Origin: Lagierella sp. | Lineage (GTDB): Bacteria > Bacillota > Clostridia > Tissierellales > Peptoniphilaceae | Length of the DNA stretch: 64,000 nucleotides | Direction of reading: 5' to 3' | NCBI RefSeq assembly: GCF_029983815.1 | Contig: NZ_JASBYU010000010.1 | Location: forward strand, 1 to 64,000 | Shown here: in pieces, positions 43,702-52,398 of the stretch | How positions within the stretch are numbered: position 1 is the stretch's first letter | Layout: each line of letters begins with the position of its first letter | The notes under the pieces: model-generated | Told to the model about the DNA's origin: nothing | The model's input: only the letters and a program-made list of their open reading frames with translations | Database searches by the model: none | Translations under genes and position numbers: made by a program

Positions 43702-44940
43702 ATGAAAGTAGATGGAGCTAGAATAGCAAAAAGAATTGAAGAAATCTCCAAGTTTAATAGTACAAAAGGAGAAGGAGTAACTAGATTTTCTTATAGCAAA
43801 GAAGACGAAAAAGCAAGAGACTGGATAGGAAACATTTTAGATAATTTAAACATGGATTATTCTGTAGATTCAGTTGGAAATTTACGAGCAAGATATGAAG
43901 GTAAATCTAACTCACTGCCTCCTTTATTAATAGGTTCTCATATTGACTCAGTGAAAAATGGAGGAAAGTATGACGGTGTTTTAGGTGTAATAGGAGCACT
44001 AGAAGTATTAAATGTAATGAAAGAAAATAATTATATTCCTAATAGACCTGTTGAGTTAATAATTTTTTCTGAAGAAGAAGGCTCCAATTTTGGAACAACT
44101 ATGGTTGGTAGTAAAGCATTGACAGGTAAACTTAATTTTGAAAGTTTATCAAAACTAGAAAATAGTGAAGGAAAGTCCGCTGTTGAAGTTCTTAAAGATT
44201 TTGGATTAGATCCAAAAGAAATGAAGAAACATGTTTTAAAACCCGAAGAGATCTTTTGTATGTTAGAGCTGCATATTGAACAGGGGATTGTATTAGAAAA
44301 TCAAAATAAACAAATTGGAATTGTTGAAGCTATTGCGGGAATGATAACATTAGATGTTACAGTTAAGGGTGAAGAAAATCATGCGGGATCTACTCCTATG
44401 AATATGAGAAAAGATGCTCTAGTGATAGCTGCTGATTTAATAAAAGAAATTGAGAACATAGCTAAATACAAAGTTGAAAAGACAACTGTAGCTACAGTGG
44501 GAAAAATATCTTCTAAACCTAATATGGCTAACGTGATTCCTGGAGAGGTTAGATTTACAGTAGACATAAGAGATATTAATCAGTATGATTTAGAGAAAGC
44601 AGAAACGTTAATTAGAAGAGAAGCTAAAAGAATTGAAAATGAAAAAAATTTTGAAATAGCAATTAAAGTATTAGGAGCTTCGGATCCTGTAGGATTATCT
44701 CCATCAATTGTCGATATTATAACAAATGAAGTTAAATCACTAACGGATTCATGGATGAAACTACATAGTGGTGCGGTTCATGATGCTGCTATGATGGCAG
44801 ATATTACTCCTACAGGAATGATATTTGTACCTAGTGTTTTAGGTAAAAGCCATACAAAAGAAGAATTTACGAAACAAGAAGACATTAAACTAGGTGTTCA
44901 AGCCTTATTGAATTCAGTAATTAAATTAAGCAATGAATGA
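43702..44940 (+). CDS. Zn-dependent M20 hydrolase (N-carbamoyl-amino-acid hydrolase/allantoate amidohydrolase type)
   Basis: A 412-aa enzyme of the hydantoinase/carbamoylase branch of M20. Metal and catalytic motifs: GSHIDSVKNGGKYDGVLGV, IIFSEEEGSNF, the acid/base region LELHIEQG and the interface motif ENHAGSTPMNMRKDA. The late HSGAVHDAAMMA holds another metal-ligand His. It would cleave a carbamoyl or ureido group from an amino acid. I set the start at 43702 by its AGGAGG. It ends at the hairpin at 45013. The specific substrate is unknown. Confidence 0.85.
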   Translation: MKVDGARIAKRIEEISKFNSTKGEGVTRFSYSKEDEKARDWIGNILDNLNMDYSVDSVGNLRARYEGKSNSLPPLLIGSHIDSVKNGGKYDGVLGVIGALEVLNVMKENNYIPNRPVELIIFSEEEGSNFGTTMVGSKALTGKLNFESLSKLENSEGKSAVEVLKDFGLDPKEMKKHVLKPEEIFCMLELHIEQGIVLENQNKQIGIVEAIAGMITLDVTVKGEENHAGSTPMNMRKDALVIAADLIKEIENIAKYKVEKTTVATVGKISSKPNMANVIPGEVRFTVDIRDINQYDLEKAETLIRREAKRIENEKNFEIAIKVLGASDPVGLSPSIVDIITNEVKSLTDSWMKLHSGAVHDAAMMADITPTGMIFVPSVLGKSHTKEEFTKQEDIKLGVQALLNSVIKLSNE

Positions 44941-45012
44941 AATTATCAGTTGTAAGGAAAATATGCAATAAAACAAAAGCTTATTTTTTCGGATAAAAAA
45001 CTTTTAGAGAGG

Positions 45013-45045
45013 GGATGCTAACATCTTAAGTTGGCATCCTTCTTC
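45013..45045 (+). terminator. Hairpin terminator of the M20 carbamoylase gene
   Basis: GGATGCTAAC (45013-45022) pairs with GTTGGCATCC (45030-45039), followed by TTCTTCT. The core is the same as the 2273-2303 hairpin read on the minus strand. The remainder of 44941-45274 is AT-rich and has no gene I recognise. Confidence 0.6.
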
Positions 45046-45274
45046 TATGTCAATTTAAGTTATTCTTACGTATAAAAGTTCGTTAGATTATATGTTTATA
45101 TGCTTTTTGTGCTCAAAAAATATAAGCATCTGCCTATAAATTCATATACATTAAAAATTTAAACCCGTTTAATAATAGTTGATTTATGCCATTGTGATTA
45201 AGTAGCGGTTCAACTTATAGTAACAGCCTATTCACCACTAAGATTTATAAACGTTTGTATTGTTACATAAAGTT

Positions 45275-45823
45275 TTAAAAATATAAAAATCTAACTAAAC
45301 TATTAGGTATCAAAGCTTTAAAGGAGTTTGCCACTTCTTGTGGTGGTATATCGTTATCATATTTCAACCATTCTAATAAGGAAATGCAAAAAGCAATGCA
45401 ATAAAAGGAATAGTCAAAATACAATTTACGACTTTCCAGCAATTCTTGGGTATTTTTATTAAAAGTATAAACAAGCATTTTTTTCTTAGTCTCACTAATA
45501 TAGGTTTGAACAAAAGGACTTTGAGGATTAAAGGAAATCACTTGTTTATAGAAGCGTTTATTAGAGTGCATTAATTTTACATATAAGTCTATAAACATAG
45601 CTCCATCATTTAATTGATCCATTGAAATATGGGCAGATTCAACGTTTTTCTTATGTATATAAAACACAAGGTCATCTATATTATAGAAATGTCTATAGAA
45701 AGTTTGTCTTGACAAACCAGCTTTTTCTACCAAATCAACTACTGTAATATTATTAATTTTATTGACTTCAGATAATTCGAGAAGTGCATCTCGAAAAACA
45801 TCTTTTGGGTTTAAATTTTCCAT
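45275..45823 (-). CDS. TetR/AcrR-family transcriptional regulator
   Basis: A 182-aa protein. The N-terminal helix-turn-helix reads ITVVDLVEKAGLSRQTFYRHFYN (split by the turn at AGLS), and the helical C-terminal ligand region is typical of the short TetR group that includes DhaS-like proteins. It is transcribed divergently from the DUF5058/amidohydrolase genes, with a palindrome (ACTGT...ACAGT at 45961-45986) in the shared control region, so it probably controls them. Confidence 0.85.
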   Translation of the reverse strand: MENLNPKDVFRDALLELSEVNKINNITVVDLVEKAGLSRQTFYRHFYNIDDLVFYIHKKNVESAHISMDQLNDGAMFIDLYVKLMHSNKRFYKQVISFNPQSPFVQTYISETKKKMLVYTFNKNTQELLESRKLYFDYSFYCIAFCISLLEWLKYDNDIPPQEVANSFKALIPNSLVRFLYF

Positions 45824-45931
45824 AATTCACCTCAACCTCATTCTACACTAATATATACCCTTCTTCAAGATGTCAACACAACAGTTACATTTAACTATAA
45901 GTGTCACGTTAATCAAACATTCAAAAGACTA

Positions 45932-45986
45932 TGAAAACGATAGCATTACATAACGTTAATACTGTGCATTGATAAATTATTACAGT
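45932..45986 (+). promoter_or_regulatory. Control region: cre-like site and ACTGT/ACAGT palindrome
   Basis: TGAAAACGATAGCA (45932-45945) matches the CcpA cre consensus TGWNANCGNTNWCA at 13 of 14 positions. Further on, TTGATA (45969-45974) is a possible -35 with AATAAT about 16 bases later; the ACTGT (45961-45965)/ACAGT (45982-45986) arms straddle it, a fitting place for the divergent TetR repressor. None of this is tested. Confidence 0.4.
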
Positions 45987-46059
45987 GTGAAATAATTGAA
46001 GTAGAAGATAATTATCTTACTAAATGAAAACGATTCGTTATATTTAATGGGGGGTTAAT

Positions 46060-46776
46060 ATGTCATACTTAAAAGCTGCTAACTCCATTTGGTTATGGTT
46101 AGCATGTGTACCAACATTGCTGTTGGTCATCTATCAAGCAATATATTTTTATAAAAGGGTTAAAGAAGCTTCAGTCCTAGTTGATATGGGATCAGGAGAA
46201 GTGACTAAAGCATTTAAAATTGGTGCAATGTCCGCGATAGGACCTGCATTTGGAGTATTTGTAGTAATGTTAGGGCTTAGTTCACAAATTGGTGGACCTC
46301 TAGCTTGGTTACGTTTGTCTATTATCGGTGCTGCACCTACGGAATTAGCTGCATCTGAAATGGCAGCTAACGCAATGGGAACTACTCTAGGTGCTGCTGA
46401 TTATAATTTGCTTAATTTTGCGAATGCAGCATGGGTTACCGCATTGAATGGGGCTTCATGGCTTGTTATTTCTGGTTTATTTGCAGATAAATTAGACATA
46501 GCTAGTAAAAAAATTACTGGAGGAGACACTAAGCTTCTTGGAGTAATTTCAATAGGTGCAATTTGTGGTGCTATGGGATTCTTCTTTGCTAATGAAATAG
46601 CTAAAGGTGTAAGAGGAAATACACCTGCAATTGCAGCGGGATTTACTTCTGTTATTGCAATGGTATTACTTCATCAAGTTTCAAAGAAATACCCTAAATT
46701 GACTGAATATACTCTTGGAATTGCAATGGTTTTAGGAATGATTGCAGGCGTAATCTACAAGAATGTAATAGGATAG
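46060..46776 (+). CDS. DUF5058 family membrane protein
   Basis: A 238-aa protein with about six membrane segments; the sequence VWLW-like start (NSIWLWLACVPTLLLVIYQ), AFKIGAMSAIGPAFGVFVV and APTELAASEMAANAMGTTLG are the recognisable DUF5058 pattern. The function of the family is not established. It is followed immediately by a second membrane protein and two amidohydrolases, which suggests that the pair imports the substrate that the hydrolases split. GGGGGG lies before its ATG. Confidence 0.75.
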   Translation: MSYLKAANSIWLWLACVPTLLLVIYQAIYFYKRVKEASVLVDMGSGEVTKAFKIGAMSAIGPAFGVFVVMLGLSSQIGGPLAWLRLSIIGAAPTELAASEMAANAMGTTLGAADYNLLNFANAAWVTALNGASWLVISGLFADKLDIASKKITGGDTKLLGVISIGAICGAMGFFFANEIAKGVRGNTPAIAAGFTSVIAMVLLHQVSKKYPKLTEYTLGIAMVLGMIAGVIYKNVIG

Positions 46777-46785
46777 GTGAAAATT

Positions 46786-47448
46786 ATGGAAAATAAAAAT
46801 TACAATGATGTCTTTACAAGACCAGTTATAAAAGTAGGTAGAGCGGTAAATCTATTTGCTGTGCTGACTTGTATGTTGCCAGCTATAATGCTTTATATAA
46901 AGTTTGGAGCATTTCCAGGTGTGGCGAATATCCTCAAAGGTTGGGGGTTAGTTTTATCCGCTTACTTAATTGTTGCTATCGTAGAGGCTGTTTCATACTT
47001 TCCAGTATTAGGACTTCCAGGAACATATATGTCTTTCATAGCTGGAAATATTGGAAATATGAGGGTTCCTTGTTCAGCTATAGCACAGGAAGCTTTAGGA
47101 ACTCAGCCAGGAACAAAAAAGGCAGAATTGGTTTCAACTTTGGGAATTGCAGGGTCAGTTGTAACTAATATAATTGTTGTTACTATTGCTGCATTTGGTG
47201 GTCAAGCACTAATGTCTATTTTCCCACCATCTGTTTTAGAAGCGTTCACATATGTTGGGCCAGCTATATTTGGAGCGGTGTTTGGAATGAATGCTGTAAA
47301 AGACTTAAAACTAGGTTTATTATCTCTAGTACTTGGACTATTTATGCTACTGGTTTTACAGTGGAGCTCATTTGCAATTATGATTCCTGTAAATGTATTT
47401 ACTTGTGTAATAGTTGCAGTTTTATTGTATAAAAGGAAAAACAAATAA
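46786..47448 (+). CDS. Partner membrane protein of DUF5058
   Basis: A 220-aa protein with about six hydrophobic segments and a conserved-looking middle stretch, FPVLGLPGTYMSFIAGNIGN (two short Gly-rich turns). Starting at ATG 46786 leaves AGGTG at good spacing; the upstream GTG at 46777 is too close to its site. It begins ten bases after the DUF5058 gene, is of the same size and has the same helical content, so the two are probably subunits of one carrier. I cannot assign a family. Confidence 0.6.
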   Translation: MENKNYNDVFTRPVIKVGRAVNLFAVLTCMLPAIMLYIKFGAFPGVANILKGWGLVLSAYLIVAIVEAVSYFPVLGLPGTYMSFIAGNIGNMRVPCSAIAQEALGTQPGTKKAELVSTLGIAGSVVTNIIVVTIAAFGGQALMSIFPPSVLEAFTYVGPAIFGAVFGMNAVKDLKLGLLSLVLGLFMLLVLQWSSFAIMIPVNVFTCVIVAVLLYKRKNK

Positions 47449-47468
47449 TTTAAAGAAAGGAAGAGATC

Positions 47469-48653
47469 ATGGACTATTTAATAGAAGCTAAAAACATTGA
47501 AAATTATGTAATTGAATCTAGAAGATATTTACATCAAATACCTGAGCTAGGTAATGATTTGCCTAACACTTCTAAGTTCGTTAGAGAAGAATTAAAAAAG
47601 ATGGGTGTAGAAGTTCTAGAAAATGTTGGGGTTGAACATGCAGTAGTAGGAATCATAAAAGGCAAAGAAAATGGAAAAGTTATAGCCTTACGAGCGGACA
47701 TGGATGCATTACCTATTAAAGAAGAAACGGGTTTAGACTTTGAGTCTAAAAATGGATGCATGCATGCTTGTGGACATGATGCTCATACCTCTATTTTATT
47801 AGGAGTGGCTAAACTTTTATCTTCCAATAAGGACAAGATCAAAGGAACGGTAAAATTGATATTTCAGACAGGAGAAGAATTATCAATTGGAGCTAAACCG
47901 TTAGTTGAAGCTGGAGTTTTAGATAATCCAAAAGTGGATAGAATATATGGACTACATGTAGGCTCAATAGGAAAAGGGATGAGTCAAGGTCAATTTTCAG
48001 TTTGTAAGGGGCCGATGATGGCTTCACTAGACTCATTTAAATTTACTGTTAAAGGAAAACAGGCTCATGGAGCTTATCCACAAGATAGTGTTGACCCAAC
48101 TGTTATCACTTCTCATATTATACTTGCTTTCCAAGAGATAATAAGTAGAGAAATTGCTCCAACTGAACCTGGGCTTATTACTATTGGGAAAATAGAAGCA
48201 GGAAAAACTTATAATATTATACCTAAAGAGGTTCATGTAGAGGGAACAGCTAGGGGAGTAACTCATGAAACTAGAGAATATATAGCTAAAAGAATGAAAG
48301 AAATGTCTGAATCTATAGCTAAATCCTTTAGAGGAGAAGCAGATTTTGAATATGGATGGGCAGCACCACCTCTAGTAAATGACTTAGATAGTATAGAATT
48401 CTTTGAAAAAACTTTAAATAAAGTACTTGATGAAAGTGCGGTATTTGAAATGACTACACCAGTTATGGGTGGAGAAGACTTTGCTGAGTATCTAGAAAAA
48501 GTTCCAGGAGCCTTTATTTTCTTCTACAATCCAATGGAAATAGATGGCGAAATTCATCCTCATCACAATCCTAAATTTGCACTGGATGAAGCTGAGTTTT
48601 ATAAGGCTGTGGGCGTAATGACAGCTGTAGCAGTAGAGTATTTAAATGAATAG
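47469..48653 (+). CDS. M20D amidohydrolase (N-acyl-amino-acid type)
   Basis: A 394-aa member of the M20D family (hippurate hydrolase, IAA-amino acid hydrolase). The motifs RRYLHQIPELG, RADMDALPIKEETG, GCMHACGHDAHTSILLG, FQTGEE and GGEDFAEYLEKVPG carry the metal ligands (including Cys/His of the GCMHACGHD site). It releases an amino acid from an N-acyl conjugate in the cytoplasm. GGAAGAG precedes the start. It lies between the permease pair and an AbgB-like hydrolase. Confidence 0.9.
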   Translation: MDYLIEAKNIENYVIESRRYLHQIPELGNDLPNTSKFVREELKKMGVEVLENVGVEHAVVGIIKGKENGKVIALRADMDALPIKEETGLDFESKNGCMHACGHDAHTSILLGVAKLLSSNKDKIKGTVKLIFQTGEELSIGAKPLVEAGVLDNPKVDRIYGLHVGSIGKGMSQGQFSVCKGPMMASLDSFKFTVKGKQAHGAYPQDSVDPTVITSHIILAFQEIISREIAPTEPGLITIGKIEAGKTYNIIPKEVHVEGTARGVTHETREYIAKRMKEMSESIAKSFRGEADFEYGWAAPPLVNDLDSIEFFEKTLNKVLDESAVFEMTTPVMGGEDFAEYLEKVPGAFIFFYNPMEIDGEIHPHHNPKFALDEAEFYKAVGVMTAVAVEYLNE

Positions 48654-48664
48654 AGGTGCTTTTT

Positions 48665-50032
48665 GTGGAAAATCAAATCTCTAAATATATTGATGAAAAA
48701 AAAGAGGAGCTAATCGGACTAGCTAAGAAAATCTGGGAAAATCCAGAAGTTTCTTTTCAAGAATATAAAGCTGTAGAGTGGTATAAAGAATTTTTAGAAA
48801 AGGAAGGCTTTGATGTCACTGTAGGAGACTACGGAGTGCCTACATCTATTAGAGCATCTTATGGGTCTGGTTCACCAGTTATAGGTTTTTTAGGAGAATA
48901 CGATGCCTTAAGGGGTATGAGCCAAGTAGTAGATACTGTAAAAAAACCTGTAAAAGAAGGGGATCCAGGTCATGCTTGTCAACATAACCTTTTAGGAGTT
49001 GGGCATTTAGGAGCGGCTATTGCCCTAAAAAATGCAATTAAGAATAAAGAAGCCAAAGGAACGGTGGTTTTTTATGGCTGTCCAGGAGAAGAGGAATTAA
49101 CAGGAAAGGGTTTTATGGCAAGAGGAGGAGCTTTTAGAGATCTAGATGTAAGTTTTTCATGGCACCCGGGGAATGGAAATGCTATAGTTATGGGAAAATT
49201 AACAGCTTTAAATACCTTTGAAATCCATTATAAAGGACAAACTGCTCATGCTGCTGCAGATCCACAAAATGGAAGGTCTGCATTAGATGCTTTAGAGCTA
49301 ACAAATGTAGGTGTACAATATTTGCGAGAACATGTTACAGATGATGTTCGAATCCACTATAGTATATTAAATGGTGGCAAAGCTCCAAATATTGTCCCAG
49401 ATAGTGCATCTTCATGGTACTTTGTTAGAGCTTTATCTAGAGAGGCGGTAACTGATACCTACGAAAGAATAAAAAAAGTAGCAGAAGGAGCTGCTATAAT
49501 GACTGAAACAGAGTCTAGTGTTAAATATTTAGGTGGATGTTACAATACCTTAGGAAATAAAGTTCTAGCGGACGTTTTGTTAGAAGCTATGAAAGAAACT
49601 CCTAGTCAAAAATGGTCCGAAGAAGATATAAAATTTGCCCAAAAAATGGAAGAAGTAAGAACCAATGCTCGAGGCGCCTTCCCAACGGACAAAAACACTG
49701 GAGAGTATTTGTATGAAGGAGAACCATTTATTAGTTATTTAGATTCATATGGATCTTCAGATGTAGGAGATGTTCAACATATTTGTCCTGGTATTTTATT
49801 TATAACTGCTACTACCAATTTAGGAGCAGCAGGACATAGTTGGCAAAATACAGCATGTGCTGGAATGGGTATAGGATTTAAAGGGATGTTATATGCTGCT
49901 AAGAGTATGGGTTTAGCAGGACTAAAACTCCTTCAAGATGAAAATTTAGTTAAAAAAGCAAAAGAACAGTTTAAGATTGATATGCAAGACAAAGAGTATA
50001 TCTGTCCGATTCCAAAGGACTTAGAATTATAA
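48665..50032 (+). CDS. AbgB-like M20 amidohydrolase
   Basis: A 455-aa hydrolase resembling AbgB, one of the two subunits that split p-aminobenzoyl-glutamate. It has the metal-binding FLGEYDALRGMS and GHACQHNLLGVGHLGAA segments, YGCPGEE, HYKGQTAHAAADPQNGRSA and the terminal AGHSWQNTACAGM. I place the start at GTG 48665, six bases after AGAGGTG. It follows the M20D enzyme after 11 bases. The two hydrolases may act as a pair like AbgA/AbgB or separately on different conjugates. Confidence 0.85.
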   Translation: MENQISKYIDEKKEELIGLAKKIWENPEVSFQEYKAVEWYKEFLEKEGFDVTVGDYGVPTSIRASYGSGSPVIGFLGEYDALRGMSQVVDTVKKPVKEGDPGHACQHNLLGVGHLGAAIALKNAIKNKEAKGTVVFYGCPGEEELTGKGFMARGGAFRDLDVSFSWHPGNGNAIVMGKLTALNTFEIHYKGQTAHAAADPQNGRSALDALELTNVGVQYLREHVTDDVRIHYSILNGGKAPNIVPDSASSWYFVRALSREAVTDTYERIKKVAEGAAIMTETESSVKYLGGCYNTLGNKVLADVLLEAMKETPSQKWSEEDIKFAQKMEEVRTNARGAFPTDKNTGEYLYEGEPFISYLDSYGSSDVGDVQHICPGILFITATTNLGAAGHSWQNTACAGMGIGFKGMLYAAKSMGLAGLKLLQDENLVKKAKEQFKIDMQDKEYICPIPKDLEL

Positions 50033-50065
50033 ATTTGACAACTTCTAAACTGCAAATAATATTTA

Positions 50066-50095
50066 AGAAGAGAGCCTCCAAACGCTCTCTTTTTA
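50066..50095 (+). terminator. Terminator of the amidohydrolase operon
   Basis: AGAGAGC (50069-50075) pairs with GCTCTCT (50084-50090), extended by AA/TT, then TTTTT. From here to the promoter at 50320 I see nothing else. Confidence 0.85.
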
Positions 50096-50319
50096 AGTTT
50101 GAATGTTAAACTTTTAAATTGAAAGGGCATTTTGGTGATTTCAGCATATTATAGATTACCTTTGGAATAGGTATGTAAATTAAATAGCAGTAACAAAATA
50201 ACAGGTTACTATTATTTATAACAATAACAAAACATTTTTCTGGTTTTCGCCTATTTAAAAATTGAACTTAGATTTAATTATGAAACACACATAGACGCCA
50301 ACATCTATCTTTATATTAA

Positions 50320-50348
50320 TTGACCAATAACTCCTCACATAGTATAAT
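50320..50348 (+). promoter_or_regulatory. Sigma-A-type promoter for the first NlpA/DUF169 pair
   Basis: TTGACC (50320-50325) and TATAAT (50343-50348) are spaced by 17 bases, close to consensus, about 50 bases ahead of the lipoprotein start and its AAGGGGG site. Confidence 0.75.
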
Positions 50349-50397
50349 CAACTTGTTAATAAATCAGAATGATTTGTAATAAAAAAGGGGGATTTAT

Positions 50398-51198
50398 ATG
50401 AGAAAATTTAAAGTTTTATTGATGTTGTTTACATTGTCTTTTCTAACAACTTGTTTAATTGGATGTAGTGGCAAACCGAATGAATCTAAAAAAATAATCT
50501 TGGGTACAGGGCCAAGATACGAACCCATTATTGAGTTACTAAAAAAAGAACTTGGAAAAAAAGGATATGAAGTTGAACTAAAGGTATTTTCTGGAAATCA
50601 TGTTCCTGCAACTGCTTGCAATGAAGGAGATATCGATGGTTTGGTTTACAATCACGTTCCATGGATTGAAAAGTTTGATAAGGAAACTGGAGCGGATTTG
50701 GTAACAGTTGAGCCATACATATTTTATGCTAGAACTGCCATGTATTCTCTAAAGCATAAAAGTCTAGAATATCTTCCAGATAATGCGACTATAGCCCTTC
50801 CTGGTGATCCAACTAATTTAGAACTATCTCTAAAATTTTTAGAGGATAATAAACTTATTACCCTAGGAGAGAAAAAAGGTGATTTTTACACTTTGGTAGA
50901 TATTGTTGAAAATCCAAAAAAATTAAATTTACTAGAAACGGAAATAACTGAAACTATAAGAAGTATTGAAGATGCAGATGCTGTAATAGTAGGTGTAAAT
51001 GGAGCTAGAGATTATGGATTAAATGTTGATGATTTTTTAGCTGAAAATATGCACAAAAAAGATTTTCCTACAGGACTAGTGGTTAAAGAGGGTTCAAAAG
51101 ATGACGACTGGGTTAAAGCTGCTCAAGAAATAATTAAAAGTGAAGAATTTAGAGATGGCTTTAATGAGAAATATGAAGGTGTATTGGTGCTTTACTAA
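50398..51198 (+). CDS. NlpA/MetQ-type substrate-binding lipoprotein, copy 1
   Basis: A 266-aa lipoprotein: a signal peptide with lipobox LIGC (Cys23), then a periplasmic-binding fold of the NlpA/MetQ class (FSGNHVPATAC, LVYNHVPWIEKF, ALPGDPTNLELSLKFLED). MetQ proteins carry methionine to MetNI. The substrate here may differ, as it carries NHVPWIEKF where MetQ usually has QHQPYL-like sequence. It is coupled to a DUF169 gene that starts one base after its stop. The same pair recurs at 57901-59546, next to a MetNI-like transporter. Confidence 0.8.
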   Translation: MRKFKVLLMLFTLSFLTTCLIGCSGKPNESKKIILGTGPRYEPIIELLKKELGKKGYEVELKVFSGNHVPATACNEGDIDGLVYNHVPWIEKFDKETGADLVTVEPYIFYARTAMYSLKHKSLEYLPDNATIALPGDPTNLELSLKFLEDNKLITLGEKKGDFYTLVDIVENPKKLNLLETEITETIRSIEDADAVIVGVNGARDYGLNVDDFLAENMHKKDFPTGLVVKEGSKDDDWVKAAQEIIKSEEFRDGFNEKYEGVLVLY

Positions 51199-52050
51199 AT
51201 GGACAAAGAAAACAAAACAACAAAACAGAATTACTATATTAAGGTCTTAAAATCCATATTAGATATAGAACGAGAAATTGTAGGGGTTAAAGTCCATGTG
51301 ACAAAAGATGATTTTGTCAAATCTAAATTTAGAGAGGTTAATAGAAAAATTGCATATTGTACACTAGTTAGGAATGCCACTAGGGGAGATTCAATTAAGA
51401 TAGCGGGAGACAAGTTTGCATGCGTTGGCGCGGCGGCCTCTTTGGGTATTACAAAAGCAAGGACAAATTCTGAAACAGGTTTTAGACAGTACGAAAACTC
51501 TACTTATGGTACTATGCCAATAAGTATATCCTATGCGAAAAGACATGCTCATATAAAGATGCAAACTTATGGTGTTTCCATTGGTCCTTTGGAAGATTTT
51601 GATTTCGAACCTGACGTGGTAATAATCGTCTGCAATCCTAATAATGCTATGAGGATAATTCAAGGTTATAACCATAATCATTCTTTTTATGATGGATTTG
51701 AATTTATCGGCTTGGGAGCTATTTGTAGAGAAGTGACATCATTTCCATATGAGAATAATAAAATTAATATTTCAATGATGTGCCCAGGAACTAGAATGTT
51801 GTGTCAATGGGACATTAATGAAATGGCAGTTGGAATTCCATTTTCTCAATTTTATTCCACAGTTGAAGGGATTGTTAATACTATTAATCCTTTTGAAAGA
51901 AAGAAGAGAAAAAGAAAGATTATTCAAAATTTAAAAGACAAGGATTTGGATATTGGTATTGATATAAAACTGGATCAAAATTATGATGATGCCGCTTATG
52001 TGGGAATGACGGAAAAAGAAATACAAGAATTTAATGAAAATCATAGATAG
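51199..52050 (+). CDS. DUF169 family protein, copy 1
   Basis: A 283-aa cytoplasmic protein of the DUF169 family (COG2043), with no known biochemical function. Compared with the copy at 58743, four cysteines align: Cys54 (IAYCTLV), Cys75 (KFACVG), Cys176 (GAICREVTSFPY) and Cys195 (ISMMCPGTRML). Such spacing could hold a metal or iron-sulfur centre; that is inference. The start follows the lipoprotein stop directly, and a terminator lies 60 bases after its end. Confidence 0.8.
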   Translation: MDKENKTTKQNYYIKVLKSILDIEREIVGVKVHVTKDDFVKSKFREVNRKIAYCTLVRNATRGDSIKIAGDKFACVGAAASLGITKARTNSETGFRQYENSTYGTMPISISYAKRHAHIKMQTYGVSIGPLEDFDFEPDVVIIVCNPNNAMRIIQGYNHNHSFYDGFEFIGLGAICREVTSFPYENNKINISMMCPGTRMLCQWDINEMAVGIPFSQFYSTVEGIVNTINPFERKKRKRKIIQNLKDKDLDIGIDIKLDQNYDDAAYVGMTEKEIQEFNENHR

Positions 52051-52109
52051 ATTACGAAAGTTTAATTAATTTATATATTATCCTAAATTAAATATTAATA
52101 CCTATAGTT

Positions 52110-52141
52110 AAAGGGGTGCATCATGATAAGATGCGCCTTTC
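52110..52141 (+). terminator. Terminator after the first DUF169 gene
   Basis: GGTGCATC (about 52115-52122) pairs with GATGCGCC (52130-52137) with AAAG/CTTT extension, followed by a C-interrupted T run. Between this and 52315 I see no gene. Confidence 0.7.
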
Positions 52142-52314
52142 GTTCTTTAAAGAACAAAAGACGGACTCAATTTGTTTAGTGATTATATCTTTATATACTC
52201 ATTAAACTAATCTAGATAAGTGTAGTAATTCGATTATGTAAATCTAATTTCAAAAAGTTCAATAAAAGTTTAACAAAAATAGCTTGAGTTCTACGGATTA
52301 AGTATTTTATATTC

Positions 52315-52343
52315 TTGACACAGATAAATATGTTTGGTACCAT
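52315..52343 (+). promoter_or_regulatory. Promoter of the molybdoenzyme operon
   Basis: TTGACA (52315-52320), a 17-base spacer and TACCAT (52338-52343) lie about 55 bases before the chaperone start at 52399. With the terminator at 52110, this makes the molybdoenzyme operon separate from the first NlpA/DUF169 pair. Confidence 0.6.
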
Positions 52344-52398
52344 GAAATCTGAATAAATAAAAAACCAAAAGAATTAATAAATAAGAAGGTGTTAAAAA

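Noticed and set aside
46869..47168. 99-codon open frame within the DUF5058 partner gene
   Set aside because: It is a shifted reading of a conserved membrane-protein gene, with aromatic- and Arg-rich sequence lacking any domain.
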